From the NCBI GenBank assembly GCA_964461135.1, contig CAYWTB010000015.1, positions 1 to 64,000 of the forward strand: 64,000 nucleotides of DNA, read 5' to 3'. Positions within the stretch are counted from its first letter, which is position 1. Each line of letters opens with the position of its first letter. Shown here piece after piece: positions 55,585 to 64,000 of the stretch. The notes under the pieces were generated by a model. The model was not told the origin of the DNA, searched no databases, and saw only the letters and a list, made by a program, of their open reading frames with translations. This stretch comes from RQOF01 sp964461135. Its GTDB lineage: Bacteria; Calditrichota; Calditrichia; RBG-13-44-9. A program made the position numbers and the translations under genes.

Positions 55585-58500
55585 ATGAGCAAAGTACAAA
55601 TCTATATCGATGGGAAACAGGTTATTGCAGAATCTTCTCAAACTATTTTGGAAGCATGCCGGGAGCAGGGAATTGAAATTCCCACTCTGTGTTACGATGA
55701 ACAGCTGGAACCTTTTACCTCTTGTTTCTTGTGTGTTGTACAGGTTCAGGGTGCCCGTACACTGGTTCCTTCCTGTGGAACGAAAATACAGCAGGGAATG
55801 CGGATAACAACAGATAATGAAGGTATCTGGAATGCCCGCAAAATGGCATTGGAGCTTATCCTCAGCAATCATTACGCGGATTGTCTGGGACCCTGCAGGT
55901 TGACCTGCCCGGCAGGGGTGGATGTTCAGGGTTACCTTGCACTTGCCGCTATGGGCAAATATCGGGAAGCCATTGAGTTAATTAAAAAAAATAATCCTCT
56001 GCCTACGGTATGTGGAAGGGTATGTACCCGTCCCTGTGAAATGAACTGCCGGCGTAATTTTGTTGACGAGGCCGCTGCAATTAATCATGTCAAGCGATTT
56101 ATTGCTGATATCGACATTAACAGCCCGGAGCGCTATTTTCCTCAAGTGAAGGCGGAAAGCGGACATCGGGTGGCCATCGTCGGCGCAGGACCTGCCGGTC
56201 TTTCCTGCGCGTATTACCTGAGGCAGGAAGGGCACCAGGTAGACATCTTTGATGCCAAACCTAAAGCCGGGGGTATGCTGAGATGGGGAATTCCCCAGTA
56301 CCGCCTGCCGGAGGAAATTATAGATAAGGAAGTTGAAGGAATCACCAATCTTGGAATTGAAATACATCTTAATCAGGGACTTGGCCGGGATTTCTCTATT
56401 GATGATCTTTTTGACCGGGGTTATGAAAGCATTTTCCTTGGATTGGGAGCTCAGGCAAGCACCAGCATGCGGGTGGAAAATGAAAATGCGGATGGAGTAC
56501 TTTCCGGAATTGATTTTCTGGAAGATGTGAAATTGAAAAAAATTACTTCTCTGAATGGAAAAATAGCTGTGATTGGTGGGGGTAATACTGCCATTGATGC
56601 GGCACGTTCTGCTCTGCGGCTGGGTGCCGGTGAGGTTCACATTGTATATCGCCGAACAATTCAGGAAATGCCTGCCAATAAAATGGAAATTGAAGAAGCC
56701 GAAGAGGAGGGTGTGATTTTTACTTTCCTTACGGCTCCTGTAAAAGTAATGCTGGATGAGAACGGACGGGCAAAGGGTATAGAATGTATTAAAATGAAAC
56801 TTGGTCCACCGGATGAAAGCAGCAGACGACGTCCGGTGCCAATAGAGAAATCCAATTTTGTAATGGACCTTGACTGGGTAATAGCGGCCATCGGGCAGAA
56901 ACCTGATCTGCAATTTGCTGGCAAAGATGATCGCCTGGTAAATATTAAACAGACCCGCTGGGGTACCCTGGAAGTTCGTCCTCATATCATGGATACGAAT
57001 ATTCCCGGTGTTTTTGCCGGGGGAGATGTGGTTCTGGGTGCTGCGACCGCCATAGAGGCAATTTCTGACGGTAAAAAAGCGGCGGAAGCCATCCATAAAT
57101 ACCTGACGGGTCAGAAGCTTGATATTCCCAAACAACCCTTCATCAGCCAGAAAGATCACTTCAAAAAAATATCCAGCGATGATTTTGTTTCAATTGCAAA
57201 GACGACCCGGGCCAGGATGGCCGTCCGTGATCCCCGTAAACGAAGCCGAGATTGGGATGAAATTGAACTTGGTTTTACACGGGATCAGGTCTATAATGAA
57301 GCTATTCGCTGTTTGGAATGTGGATGCCAGGCCTTTTATGACTGCGATCTGCAGAGACATTCAACCGAATATGAGGCTGTCCAGAACAAGTATCCGGGTG
57401 AATTCCATGATATCCAGCCGGACACCAGCCATCCCTTCATTCAGATTGAACTCAATAAATGTATATTATGCGGACGTTGTGTTAGGATCTGCGATGAAGT
57501 GGTGGGATTAGGTGTATATGGTTTTGTCGGACGCGGTTTTGAAACTAAAGTAAAGCCCATAATGGAAATGCCCCTGGCAGAAACCAATTGTATTTCCTGT
57601 GGTCAGTGTGTTGAGACCTGTCCAACCGGTGCGATTGTGGATAAAGTTGATGCTATCAAACCCGGACCCTGGATTTTAAAAAAGTACCCGATTCTATGCC
57701 AGTATTGCAGTGTCGGTTGCAGCATGCAGGCTGATGTCCTGGAGAATCGGGTTATGAAAATTTCCGCCAATAAATCTGCTGTTGTCAATGAGTATGGGAA
57801 TCTCTGTGTTAAAGGCCGATATGGTTTCCGCTATGTTAACGATCCGGACCGTTTACTGTCCCCATATCTCAGAAAAAACGGCCAACTGGAAAAAGTGTCC
57901 TGGGAAAAAGCGCTTGATTATGCTGCCAGCCGGATTAAAAAATTGATCGAAACCCCGCAAGATTGGGCAGTTTTCGGTTCTCCTCATGTGACCAATGAAG
58001 AAAATTATCTTCTGCAAAAATTTGCCCGTACAGAACTGGGTACAAACAATGTAGGGTCTTTTTCACACTTAAATGAATACCCGGAGCAGTTATTACGGGC
58101 TTCCATGTCCAATACCACCTTTGAAAGGATCGAGAAGAGTGATTTTATTATGGTCTGTAATTTCGATCCCATTGAAACTCATCCGGTGCTCTATATGAAA
58201 CTGCAGAAAGCGGCCAGAAGAGGTCAAACGGTATATATGGGCTGCTGTCCCGAATCCAGGCTGGCAAAAAAATCCAATAGCCTGAATATTCCGGATGATA
58301 AAAAAGTTCAGTTTCTGCAGTTTCTGGTAGATATGGTAAGCCGAAGCAGCTGGTATGAAAAGGTAGTTGCACCGAGAAGACAGGAAAAAAGCGAGATACT
58401 TTTCTCCAGTGTTTCCGGAATTTCCCGCAGAATGAAACTGTCCATGTTCAATCTAACCAAGAAGGAATTTGATCAATTTTTCAGAAAGCTATTAAAAGCG

Positions 58501-59343
58501 AAACTTCCGGTATTTATCTGCAACAGAGATCATGCAAACCCTGAAATTATTCATTGGCTGAACAGTCTGGGTTATGTACTGGGTCAGTCAGAGTCATTTT
58601 TATCGGTGTCATCGGCGGCCAATCTTCAGGGGATGCTGGATATGGGAATTCATCCTGAATATTTACCTGGGTATCAGAGAATTGATAATGCGTTAGTTCG
58701 TTCCAGGCTTTCACAGGAATGGGGAGTAGAGTTGTTAGAAAAACCGGGTAGAGCTTCGGTTGAGGTATTTGACCGGATAAATTCTGGCAAAATAAAGGGG
58801 ATTTTACTGTGGAATCAGGATCCGGTCGGTGCCGGTGGCCTCACCCTGAAGCGTTCTGCCGATTCATATATGATAGTGGCTGATATGTTTCTAACCGAAA
58901 CGGCCAGGGCCGCTGACTGTGTATTACCGCTTGGTCCCTTTATTGAGCAGGATGGTAGTGCCACCAACTCCGAATCCAGAGTTCAGCATATGCAACAGGC
59001 GATAGCAGCACAGACAGGTAAACAGAACTGGACCATATTAAAAGAATTGAGCAACCGGCTTAATTCAAAATTGAATTATAATTCCATTGATGCCATTAAC
59101 CGGGAAATCAGAGCAGTTGTGCCGGAATACCGGAAGGAAATTGCCGTATTTCGTAATGGTTATGTTCCTAACCAGAAAATTTTAAAAGAAGCAAAAATAC
59201 ATTTTGTCCTGTATGGTGCAAATTATCTTCAGAAGTGGATGGACCGTTTGCTCAGAGCAATTGGAGAGAACCAATCAAAGGCTACCTCATCTGGGATAAC
59301 TATAAAATCTGAGATTCAGGTGAATGATGACACAACAGATTAA
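55585..59343 (+). CDS. Giant NuoG/GltD/ferredoxin/molybdopterin-domain fusion oxidoreductase
   Basis: A 1252-aa cytosolic protein with four modules. (1) A NuoG-type [2Fe-2S] domain, ligands C36, C47, C50, C64. (2) A GltD/NfnB-like module (about 95-520): an N-terminal Fe-S helical part (CLGPCRLTCPAG, CGRVCTRPCEMNC), an FAD Rossmann motif at 196 (VAIVGAGPAGL) and an NAD(P)H motif near 327 (IAVIGGGNTA). (3) A 2x[4Fe-4S] ferredoxin (C626, C629, C632, C636; C669, C672, C675, C679). (4) A molybdopterin-oxidoreductase domain, with its [4Fe-4S] at C705, C708, C712 and C741. At the aligned position of the Mo/W-binding Cys or Sec of formate dehydrogenases there is Asn830 (GTNNVGSFSHLN), so a NuoG-like, probably metal-free scaffold is likely. 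ATG at 55585 fits AAAGG; a TTG lies two codons earlier. It forms an operon with nuoEF. Confidence 0.93.
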   Translation: MSKVQIYIDGKQVIAESSQTILEACREQGIEIPTLCYDEQLEPFTSCFLCVVQVQGARTLVPSCGTKIQQGMRITTDNEGIWNARKMALELILSNHYADCLGPCRLTCPAGVDVQGYLALAAMGKYREAIELIKKNNPLPTVCGRVCTRPCEMNCRRNFVDEAAAINHVKRFIADIDINSPERYFPQVKAESGHRVAIVGAGPAGLSCAYYLRQEGHQVDIFDAKPKAGGMLRWGIPQYRLPEEIIDKEVEGITNLGIEIHLNQGLGRDFSIDDLFDRGYESIFLGLGAQASTSMRVENENADGVLSGIDFLEDVKLKKITSLNGKIAVIGGGNTAIDAARSALRLGAGEVHIVYRRTIQEMPANKMEIEEAEEEGVIFTFLTAPVKVMLDENGRAKGIECIKMKLGPPDESSRRRPVPIEKSNFVMDLDWVIAAIGQKPDLQFAGKDDRLVNIKQTRWGTLEVRPHIMDTNIPGVFAGGDVVLGAATAIEAISDGKKAAEAIHKYLTGQKLDIPKQPFISQKDHFKKISSDDFVSIAKTTRARMAVRDPRKRSRDWDEIELGFTRDQVYNEAIRCLECGCQAFYDCDLQRHSTEYEAVQNKYPGEFHDIQPDTSHPFIQIELNKCILCGRCVRICDEVVGLGVYGFVGRGFETKVKPIMEMPLAETNCISCGQCVETCPTGAIVDKVDAIKPGPWILKKYPILCQYCSVGCSMQADVLENRVMKISANKSAVVNEYGNLCVKGRYGFRYVNDPDRLLSPYLRKNGQLEKVSWEKALDYAASRIKKLIETPQDWAVFGSPHVTNEENYLLQKFARTELGTNNVGSFSHLNEYPEQLLRASMSNTTFERIEKSDFIMVCNFDPIETHPVLYMKLQKAARRGQTVYMGCCPESRLAKKSNSLNIPDDKKVQFLQFLVDMVSRSSWYEKVVAPRRQEKSEILFSSVSGISRRMKLSMFNLTKKEFDQFFRKLLKAKLPVFICNRDHANPEIIHWLNSLGYVLGQSESFLSVSSAANLQGMLDMGIHPEYLPGYQRIDNALVRSRLSQEWGVELLEKPGRASVEVFDRINSGKIKGILLWNQDPVGAGGLTLKRSADSYMIVADMFLTETARAADCVLPLGPFIEQDGSATNSESRVQHMQQAIAAQTGKQNWTILKELSNRLNSKLNYNSIDAINREIRAVVPEYRKEIAVFRNGYVPNQKILKEAKIHFVLYGANYLQKWMDRLLRAIGENQSKATSSGITIKSEIQVNDDTTD

Positions 59344-59444
59344 ACTTAACAAGTGGCTGATAATTCTGAAGCCGGTGTTCCTGAGAATCAATTGTCACTC
59401 TGCTGGAATCAGTCAAATCTCATAAAAAGAGCGGGAGGATTCAC

Positions 59445-59855
59445 ATGTCCTATCAAATAAAAATTTCTGTGAAATGTCCGTTGTGTCAGGAATCACTGAT
59501 GAATGATAAGGTGACTATTGACGATTTACCCTCTATCGAAATAGAGGCAAAAGTCAAAGAAAATCTGGGTAAAATTTATCTAAGTCAAATTTATGGCAGT
59601 TATTCTAAAAAATTCGATAAAGTAAAGGACGAAGTCGGTTCTGTAGCCTCACTGTTTTGTCCGCAATGTCATCAGCCACTCCCCATTATTCAAAATTGTG
59701 AGTGTGAGGCAGCCATGGTAGGCATGCAGCTGGAAGTTGGGGGAATAATTAAAATCTGTTCACGGAATGGATGTAGAAGGCATTCGCTGGAATTTGAAGA
59801 TATAAATGATGCATTTATGTTACTTATGCGGGGTGACCAAACGGGCCTGGGATAA
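59445..59855 (+). CDS. Small zinc-ribbon protein after the redox operon
   Basis: A 136-aa protein with cysteine pairs of zinc-binding type: C-P-L-C near residue 11, C-P-Q-C near 72, then CEC near 85 and C-x5-C near 105. The stretch between the pairs is charged. I do not recognise the family; it may be a nucleic-acid-binding or structural zinc protein, or an accessory factor of the redox complex. It begins 101 nt after the giant fusion on the same strand, with a strong GGGAGG site, and is followed 22 nt later by plsY. Confidence 0.8.
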   Translation: MSYQIKISVKCPLCQESLMNDKVTIDDLPSIEIEAKVKENLGKIYLSQIYGSYSKKFDKVKDEVGSVASLFCPQCHQPLPIIQNCECEAAMVGMQLEVGGIIKICSRNGCRRHSLEFEDINDAFMLLMRGDQTGLG

Positions 59856-59877
59856 GGTTAGACATTTGACGGAATAT

Positions 59878-60447
59878 ATGACTATTGCCACTGTTATTAT
59901 CGTTTCCTATTTGCTGGGAAGTTTTCCCAGTGCTTTTTTCATGGGAAAGCTGTTCTATGGATTGAATATAACCAGGGAAGGTAGCGGAAATGTCGGTACT
60001 CTTAATTTTTTTAGAGTTACCCATTCAAAAATTCTGGCTCTCCTTGTTCTCGGTTTAGATTTAATCAAAGGATACCTGGCAGTTTATCTCACTGCGATTT
60101 ATTTCGGACTCCCATATCTTCCTCTTGCTTCTGTGTTGGTTATTCTGGGACATATTTTCCCACTGTGGACTAGGGGGAGGGGAGGCCGCGGGCTGGCTAC
60201 CCTCGCCGGTATATTTATTTACCTGGAACCCCTTATTATTGTCTGGTGGTGGTTAATATTTGGTCTTTTATATCTCTTGTTCAGAAAATATATTCTGGCC
60301 GGAATGATCGCCTTATTCATGGTGAACTTACTGACATTTATATTCTATGGATTTTTTATATTTTTAATTTTATCTGTTAATTCACTTATTGTCATGTTAA
60401 AATATATGCCTAGAATCAGACAGGAATTAGTTAGAAATGCTGGCTGA
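59878..60447 (+). CDS. plsY: Glycerol-3-phosphate acyltransferase PlsY-like
   Basis: A 189-aa polytopic membrane protein of the PlsY family, which acylates glycerol 3-phosphate from acyl-phosphate to start phospholipid synthesis. It has five or so membrane spans and PlsY-like motifs: SGNVGTLNFFR (usual SGNxGATN) and GHIFPLWTRGRGGRGLAT (usual GHxFPxFxxFKGGKG). The third family motif, around the RY region, is barely recognisable (FRKYILAGM). The start ATG at 59878 was chosen because it gives the family N-terminus; the frame opens 24 codons earlier inside the upstream gene. The motif differences make this a divergent member. Confidence 0.82.
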   Translation: MTIATVIIVSYLLGSFPSAFFMGKLFYGLNITREGSGNVGTLNFFRVTHSKILALLVLGLDLIKGYLAVYLTAIYFGLPYLPLASVLVILGHIFPLWTRGRGGRGLATLAGIFIYLEPLIIVWWWLIFGLLYLLFRKYILAGMIALFMVNLLTFIFYGFFIFLILSVNSLIVMLKYMPRIRQELVRNAG

Positions 60448-60462
60448 AAGGAGAAAATTGTA

Positions 60463-61536
60463 ATGGTAAAGAAAACTGGTCTATATGACATTCATATCTC
60501 TCTGGGTGCGAAAATGGTTGAGTTCGCCGGATTTTTAATGCCTATTCAATATTCCGGTATCCTGGATGAACATAAAAAAGTGCGTCAGGGTGTGGGTGTT
60601 TTTGATGTCTCTCATATGGGGGAGATAGAAATACGGGGAGCAAACGCTTTGGATTTTGTTAATTTTATGACTATAAATGATATATCCAAACTTCAACTAA
60701 ACCAGGCACAATATTCAGCCATGTGCTATCCGGATGGTGGAATTGTTGATGATCTTATCTGTTACCGCCGGAAAGACCATTACCTGCTTGTTGTAAATGC
60801 CTCCAACACGGATAAGGATTTTCGCTGGATAATGGAACACAAAATTGATGGAGTGGAAATTAACAATATCAGTGACGGCATTACTCAATTGGCGGTTCAG
60901 GGGAAACCTGCCGAAGAGATTCTGCAAAAATTGACACAGACTGACCTCTCTGCAATTAAATTTTACTGGTTTGAAGAAGGCCGTCTGGCAGATGTGGATA
61001 TGATTATTTCACGGACAGGTTATACCGGTGAGCCTGGTTTTGAATTATATTTCGACAGAAAATATTCAGTTGAGGTATGGAATAAAATCTTTGAAGCCGG
61101 CAAAGAATTTGATATTGCACCAATAGGTTTAGGGGCCAGGGACAGTCTGAGACTTGAAAAAAAATACTGCTTATATGGAAATGATATTGATAAAACTACC
61201 TCACCCCTGGAGGCCGGCCTCGGATGGATAACCAAACTGGATAAACCTGATTTTATAGGTAAATCTGTTCTGGTGAAGCAGAAAGAGGAGGGAATAACGA
61301 GAAAGTTGGTTGGTTTTATTTGTGAAGGGAAGATGATACCACGCCATAATTATTCCATTGAGAGGGATGGAAAAGAATTGGGTTTTGTTACCAGCGGATG
61401 TTTTTCCCCGATTCTGGGAAGAAATATTGGACTGGGTTATGTGAGCCAGAATTTTGTTGATATAGGGCAGCAAATATCCATAAATGCCCGGGGCAAATCC
61501 ATGCCTGCTGAGATTGTTAAGACTCCCTTTGTATAA
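60463..61536 (+). CDS. gcvT: Aminomethyltransferase (glycine cleavage T protein)
   Basis: A 357-aa GcvT, which transfers the methylene group of glycine to tetrahydrofolate. Family signatures are KTGLYDIHISLGAKMVEFAGFLMPIQYSG, GVGVFDVSHMGEIEIRG, YPDGGIVDDLICYR, SRTGYTGEPGFELYF and GLGARDSLRLEKKYCLYGNDI. The length is normal. The gene starts 15 nt after plsY. gcvH and gcvP are not in the window, so this gene stands apart from the rest of its system. Confidence 0.95.
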   Translation: MVKKTGLYDIHISLGAKMVEFAGFLMPIQYSGILDEHKKVRQGVGVFDVSHMGEIEIRGANALDFVNFMTINDISKLQLNQAQYSAMCYPDGGIVDDLICYRRKDHYLLVVNASNTDKDFRWIMEHKIDGVEINNISDGITQLAVQGKPAEEILQKLTQTDLSAIKFYWFEEGRLADVDMIISRTGYTGEPGFELYFDRKYSVEVWNKIFEAGKEFDIAPIGLGARDSLRLEKKYCLYGNDIDKTTSPLEAGLGWITKLDKPDFIGKSVLVKQKEEGITRKLVGFICEGKMIPRHNYSIERDGKELGFVTSGCFSPILGRNIGLGYVSQNFVDIGQQISINARGKSMPAEIVKTPFV

Positions 61537-61560
61537 TAAAATTACCTGAAAAATCGATTA

Positions 61561-61590
61561 AAAGACCTTCCTGGACCTGAAGGGCCTTTT
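61561..61590 (+). terminator. Probable intrinsic terminator after gcvT
   Basis: AAAGACCTTC...GAAGGGCCTTTT forms a hairpin with one mismatch and ends in TTTT, 24 nt after the gcvT stop. Confidence 0.6.
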
Positions 61591-61725
61591 CATTTGAAGC
61601 TGGTATATACGAACAAACTGAATAAAACTGGCCGCAGAAATGAAATTATTATTATTATTTTCAATATGTGGATTGTATTTAAACCGAGCTTTTTTTATAT
61701 TTAGTCGGCAAAATGAGTTAGCTTT

Positions 61726-64000
61726 ATGAAGTTCTTTTCCAAGAGAAGACGGAGAACGGATAAGGATTTATCCTCCCCTCAAAAATCTCCTGCCTATTCG
61801 CAAGGGTTACGCAATGAAATAGGGGGATTATTGCTGCTTGGTCTGGGTATTCTGTTAATTCTGACTCTCCTTTCCTATCATCAGAGTGACCCGGTCGGTT
61901 TTCTGAACGAGAACAATATTTATAAGGTCCAGAACTGGCTGGGAATATTCGGTTCAACTGTCGCTGCTCTGCTCTTTCAATGGACATTGGGTTATCCGGT
62001 TCTGGTTATTCCTTTCATCATAACCATTATGGGTTTATATCTGCTTCTCAAATTTCCACTTACCAGATTGTATCGGTTATCTCTGATGCTGATAAGCTGG
62101 GCTATCCTTATATCTGTGGTTCTGGCAATGCCGGAGGCATTTAGAACTTTTGGTAATTTTCACACATTTTATCCCAGCGGATTCCTGGGCGGAATGATCG
62201 CCTCATATCTGGTAAAAATTTTTGGTAAAATCGGGGCGATATTTATTTTAACCTTTCTTTTTCTGCTTCTCGGTATATGGTCATTCCGAATGCGCATTTC
62301 GATTGTTCCCCTTTATCTGGGCAAATTCAGTAAAAATTTATTTAAGACTATCAAATTAGTATCTCTCACCGGTTCAAATTTATTTTCCCGGTTAATGTCA
62401 TCAATTAGATTCAAACCTTCATCACAGAAGAGATTTCGGAAACCGCCGAGAGTGCCGGAAGAATCTCTAACAGATCCCCGTTATCAACCATCGTTGCCTT
62501 CTGAAAGAGAAGTACTGGCTTCTAAACCTGATTCCTCAATCGAAGTGGTATCCCGCGGAAAACTCTCCCGTGAATCATCGGAATTACAGCTGTCAGACAT
62601 AAAATCCCTTGAAAGGGAAGAAGCCCCAGAGAATGAACAAATTAATCAATCCCCGGGTTTTGATTTTGAAGTGCTGGAAGCACATCAGGAAAAAGAACTG
62701 GATTATGATTCGCTGGTGAGAGACTCCTTAGCAAAATACCAGTTTCCATCCTCCGATCTCCTGCTGGAAGAAAATTCTGATGATTTTCATCTCTCTGAAG
62801 AGGAGCTTAAGAAAAACGCCAGTTTGCTGGAAGAAACTCTTTCACAATTTGGTGTTCGGGCAGTAGTTAACCGGGTGGTGGAAGGACCTGTGATTACCTT
62901 GTATGAAGTGAAACCCGCCACGGGTGTGAAAATAAGCCAGATTGTGGGGCTGGCGGATGATCTGGCGTTGGCTATGAGGGCTAAAGGTATCCGAATGATG
63001 GCCCCCATCCCCGGTAAAGCAGCTATTGGAATCGAAATTCCCAACAAGGAACCTTCAACGGTTTACTTCCGCTCAATTGTACGTTCCGAAACATTTATCA
63101 ATTTCGTTGCAAGATTGCCCATCGGAGTGGGCAAAACCATCTCAGGTGAAGTCTACTGTGCCGATCTGACCAAAATGCCCCATCTTTTAATGGCAGGAGC
63201 TACCGGCTCCGGAAAGAGTGTTGGCATTAATACCATGATCGGCTCATTGCTCTATCGTGTACCCCCCAGTGATTTAAAATTTGTAATGATCGATCCTAAA
63301 AAACTGGAACTTACCATTTATGCTAAGCTCAAAGATCATTATCTGGCGACCTGTTCTGAAATCGATGAAATTGTGATTACTCATCCTCAGAATGCTATTT
63401 TAATTCTCAGAAGCGTGGTCAATGAAATGGAAACCCGTTATGACAAGCTAGCTGCTCTGGGTGTAAGGGAAATTTCACATTATAACAAGAAAATAGAAGA
63501 TTATAAACAAAATGGTGAAACTTCCGATGAATTTCGGAAGTTGCCCTATCTGGTTGTGGTCATCGATGAACTGGCTGATCTGATATTATCGGCCACCCGG
63601 GAAGTTGAGGAACCCATTACCCGCCTGGCTCAGATGTCACGTGCGGTGGGAATTCACTTAATATTGGCAACACAGCGCCCCTCTGTGGATATTTTAACCG
63701 GCCTCATTAAAGCAAATTTCCCGGCAAGAATTGCTTATCAGGTTGCCACCCGGCCGGATTCAAAAGTAATTTTGGATATGTTTGGTGCTGAAAAATTGAT
63801 AGGTAATGGTGACATGCTGTTCATGCCCCCGGGTAAAGTTAAACCGCTGAGGCTGCAGAACCCGCTTATAACCACCGAAGAAGTGGAAAGAATGATTAAA
63901 CACATCCGTAAACAACCTAAGTTCCCACCGTATGAGCTCAAGTTATTCCAGGCCCGAGAAAAAGGCCCGGCAACCAATAAAATATTTGAGAGGGACGAAC
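61726..64000 (+). CDS. ftsK: FtsK DNA translocase, 3' end beyond the window
   Basis: The frame from ATG 61726 stays open to the edge (758 codons seen), so the gene is partial. The basic N-terminus (KFFSKRRRRTDK) is followed by four or five membrane spans (about 30-190), a polar linker (about 215-360), then the motor: FGVRAVVNRVVEGPVITLYEVKPATGVK, Walker A GATGSGKS (K497), Walker B in LVVVIDELADLI, and the ATQRPSVDILTGLIKANFPARIAYQV block. It pumps DNA at the septum for chromosome dimer resolution and segregation. The C-terminal gamma (KOPS-reading) domain is expected just past the edge. Confidence 0.96.
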   Translation, partial: MKFFSKRRRRTDKDLSSPQKSPAYSQGLRNEIGGLLLLGLGILLILTLLSYHQSDPVGFLNENNIYKVQNWLGIFGSTVAALLFQWTLGYPVLVIPFIITIMGLYLLLKFPLTRLYRLSLMLISWAILISVVLAMPEAFRTFGNFHTFYPSGFLGGMIASYLVKIFGKIGAIFILTFLFLLLGIWSFRMRISIVPLYLGKFSKNLFKTIKLVSLTGSNLFSRLMSSIRFKPSSQKRFRKPPRVPEESLTDPRYQPSLPSEREVLASKPDSSIEVVSRGKLSRESSELQLSDIKSLEREEAPENEQINQSPGFDFEVLEAHQEKELDYDSLVRDSLAKYQFPSSDLLLEENSDDFHLSEEELKKNASLLEETLSQFGVRAVVNRVVEGPVITLYEVKPATGVKISQIVGLADDLALAMRAKGIRMMAPIPGKAAIGIEIPNKEPSTVYFRSIVRSETFINFVARLPIGVGKTISGEVYCADLTKMPHLLMAGATGSGKSVGINTMIGSLLYRVPPSDLKFVMIDPKKLELTIYAKLKDHYLATCSEIDEIVITHPQNAILILRSVVNEMETRYDKLAALGVREISHYNKKIEDYKQNGETSDEFRKLPYLVVVIDELADLILSATREVEEPITRLAQMSRAVGIHLILATQRPSVDILTGLIKANFPARIAYQVATRPDSKVILDMFGAEKLIGNGDMLFMPPGKVKPLRLQNPLITTEEVERMIKHIRKQPKFPPYELKLFQAREKGPATNKIFERDE

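Noticed and set aside
55978..57159. A 393-codon open frame on the minus strand
   Set aside because: It lies fully within the giant fusion gene, has no family features and a composition expected from antisense reading of a well-conserved coding region.
55585..59343. Calling the giant fusion a formate dehydrogenase alpha subunit
   Set aside because: The Cys/Sec ligand is not seen at the expected place, and the GltD module is not part of usual formate dehydrogenases; NuoG-like is the safer description.
60448..60462. A glycine riboswitch ahead of gcvT
   Set aside because: Only 15 nt separate plsY and gcvT, too short for any aptamer.
1..64000. CRISPR arrays, insertion sequences, prophage or integrase genes
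   Set aside because: No regularly spaced repeats, transposase, integrase or phage structural genes were found in reading both strands.

Overview
The window reads as chromosomal DNA, fairly AT-rich, from a Gram-negative bacterium of the FCB group, most likely a Calditrichota, Neomarinimicrobiota or KSB1-type lineage rather than a classical Bacteroidete. Two secreted proteins end in the type IX secretion sorting domain with the N-(F/Y)-P-N-P-F-N-P motif. There is also a TonB-dependent receptor, an outer-membrane barrel, a CsgG-like protein and several lipoproteins. The phylum is inferred from protein style; no rRNA gene is present.

Layout. 1-6.5 kb: a T9SS protein, then a minus-strand block for osmotic and ion homeostasis (MscS channel, decayed Na+/H+ antiporter, aquaporin, SDR dehydrogenase) and a DedA protein. 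6.7-15.7 kb: a hybrid sensor kinase, then a three-gene operon of a PEGA-domain Ser/Thr kinase, a TPR membrane protein and a 1271-aa secreted beta-helix protein. 16 kb: tRNA-Gln(CTG) and a lone SagB-type double nitroreductase. 17.9-22.3 kb: a MacAB-like export operon with two permeases. 22.6-31.7 kb: housekeeping genes (ABC-F, Ldh-type dehydrogenase, serC, M28 peptidase, asnS, a TIGR00725 protein, acylphosphatase, apt). 31.7-34.9 kb: envelope proteins, then an XRE-cupin regulator paired with speD. 35.1-43.5 kb: DnaQ-DinG fusion, NamZ-like hydrolase, a DUF1028 protein, NrnA, MutT, a B3/4 protein and an IscA-like gene with an in-frame stop. 43.5-53 kb: two lipoproteins, a frameshifted TonB receptor, an unknown 598-aa protein, an SDR-DUF2867 protein and the remnant of an S46 peptidase. 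53.2-59.9 kb: a NuoE-NuoF-giant NuoG/GltD fusion operon with a zinc-ribbon protein. 59.9-64 kb: plsY, gcvT and the start of ftsK.

The most interesting system is the 53.2-59.9 kb redox operon. NuoE and a NuoF with C-terminal ferredoxin clusters, the arrangement of electron-bifurcating NADH modules, are followed by a ~1250-aa protein. That protein joins a NuoG-type 2Fe-2S domain, a GltD/NfnB-like FAD-NAD(P)H module, a 2x[4Fe-4S] ferredoxin and a molybdopterin-oxidoreductase domain that appears to lack the Cys/Sec metal ligand. I infer a soluble complex that exchanges electrons among NAD(H), NADP(H) and ferredoxin, without a hydrogenase or formate dehydrogenase site.

The second theme is gene damage. 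The antiporter has two stop codons, a 1-nt deletion and an apparent internal deletion. The TonB receptor is frameshifted in a 7-A run. The IscA-like gene has a TAA at codon 12. The TIGR00725 gene has ATC where its start should be. The S46 peptidase keeps only its C-terminus. Essential genes nearby are intact. Real decay and sequence error can only be separated with reads or relatives.
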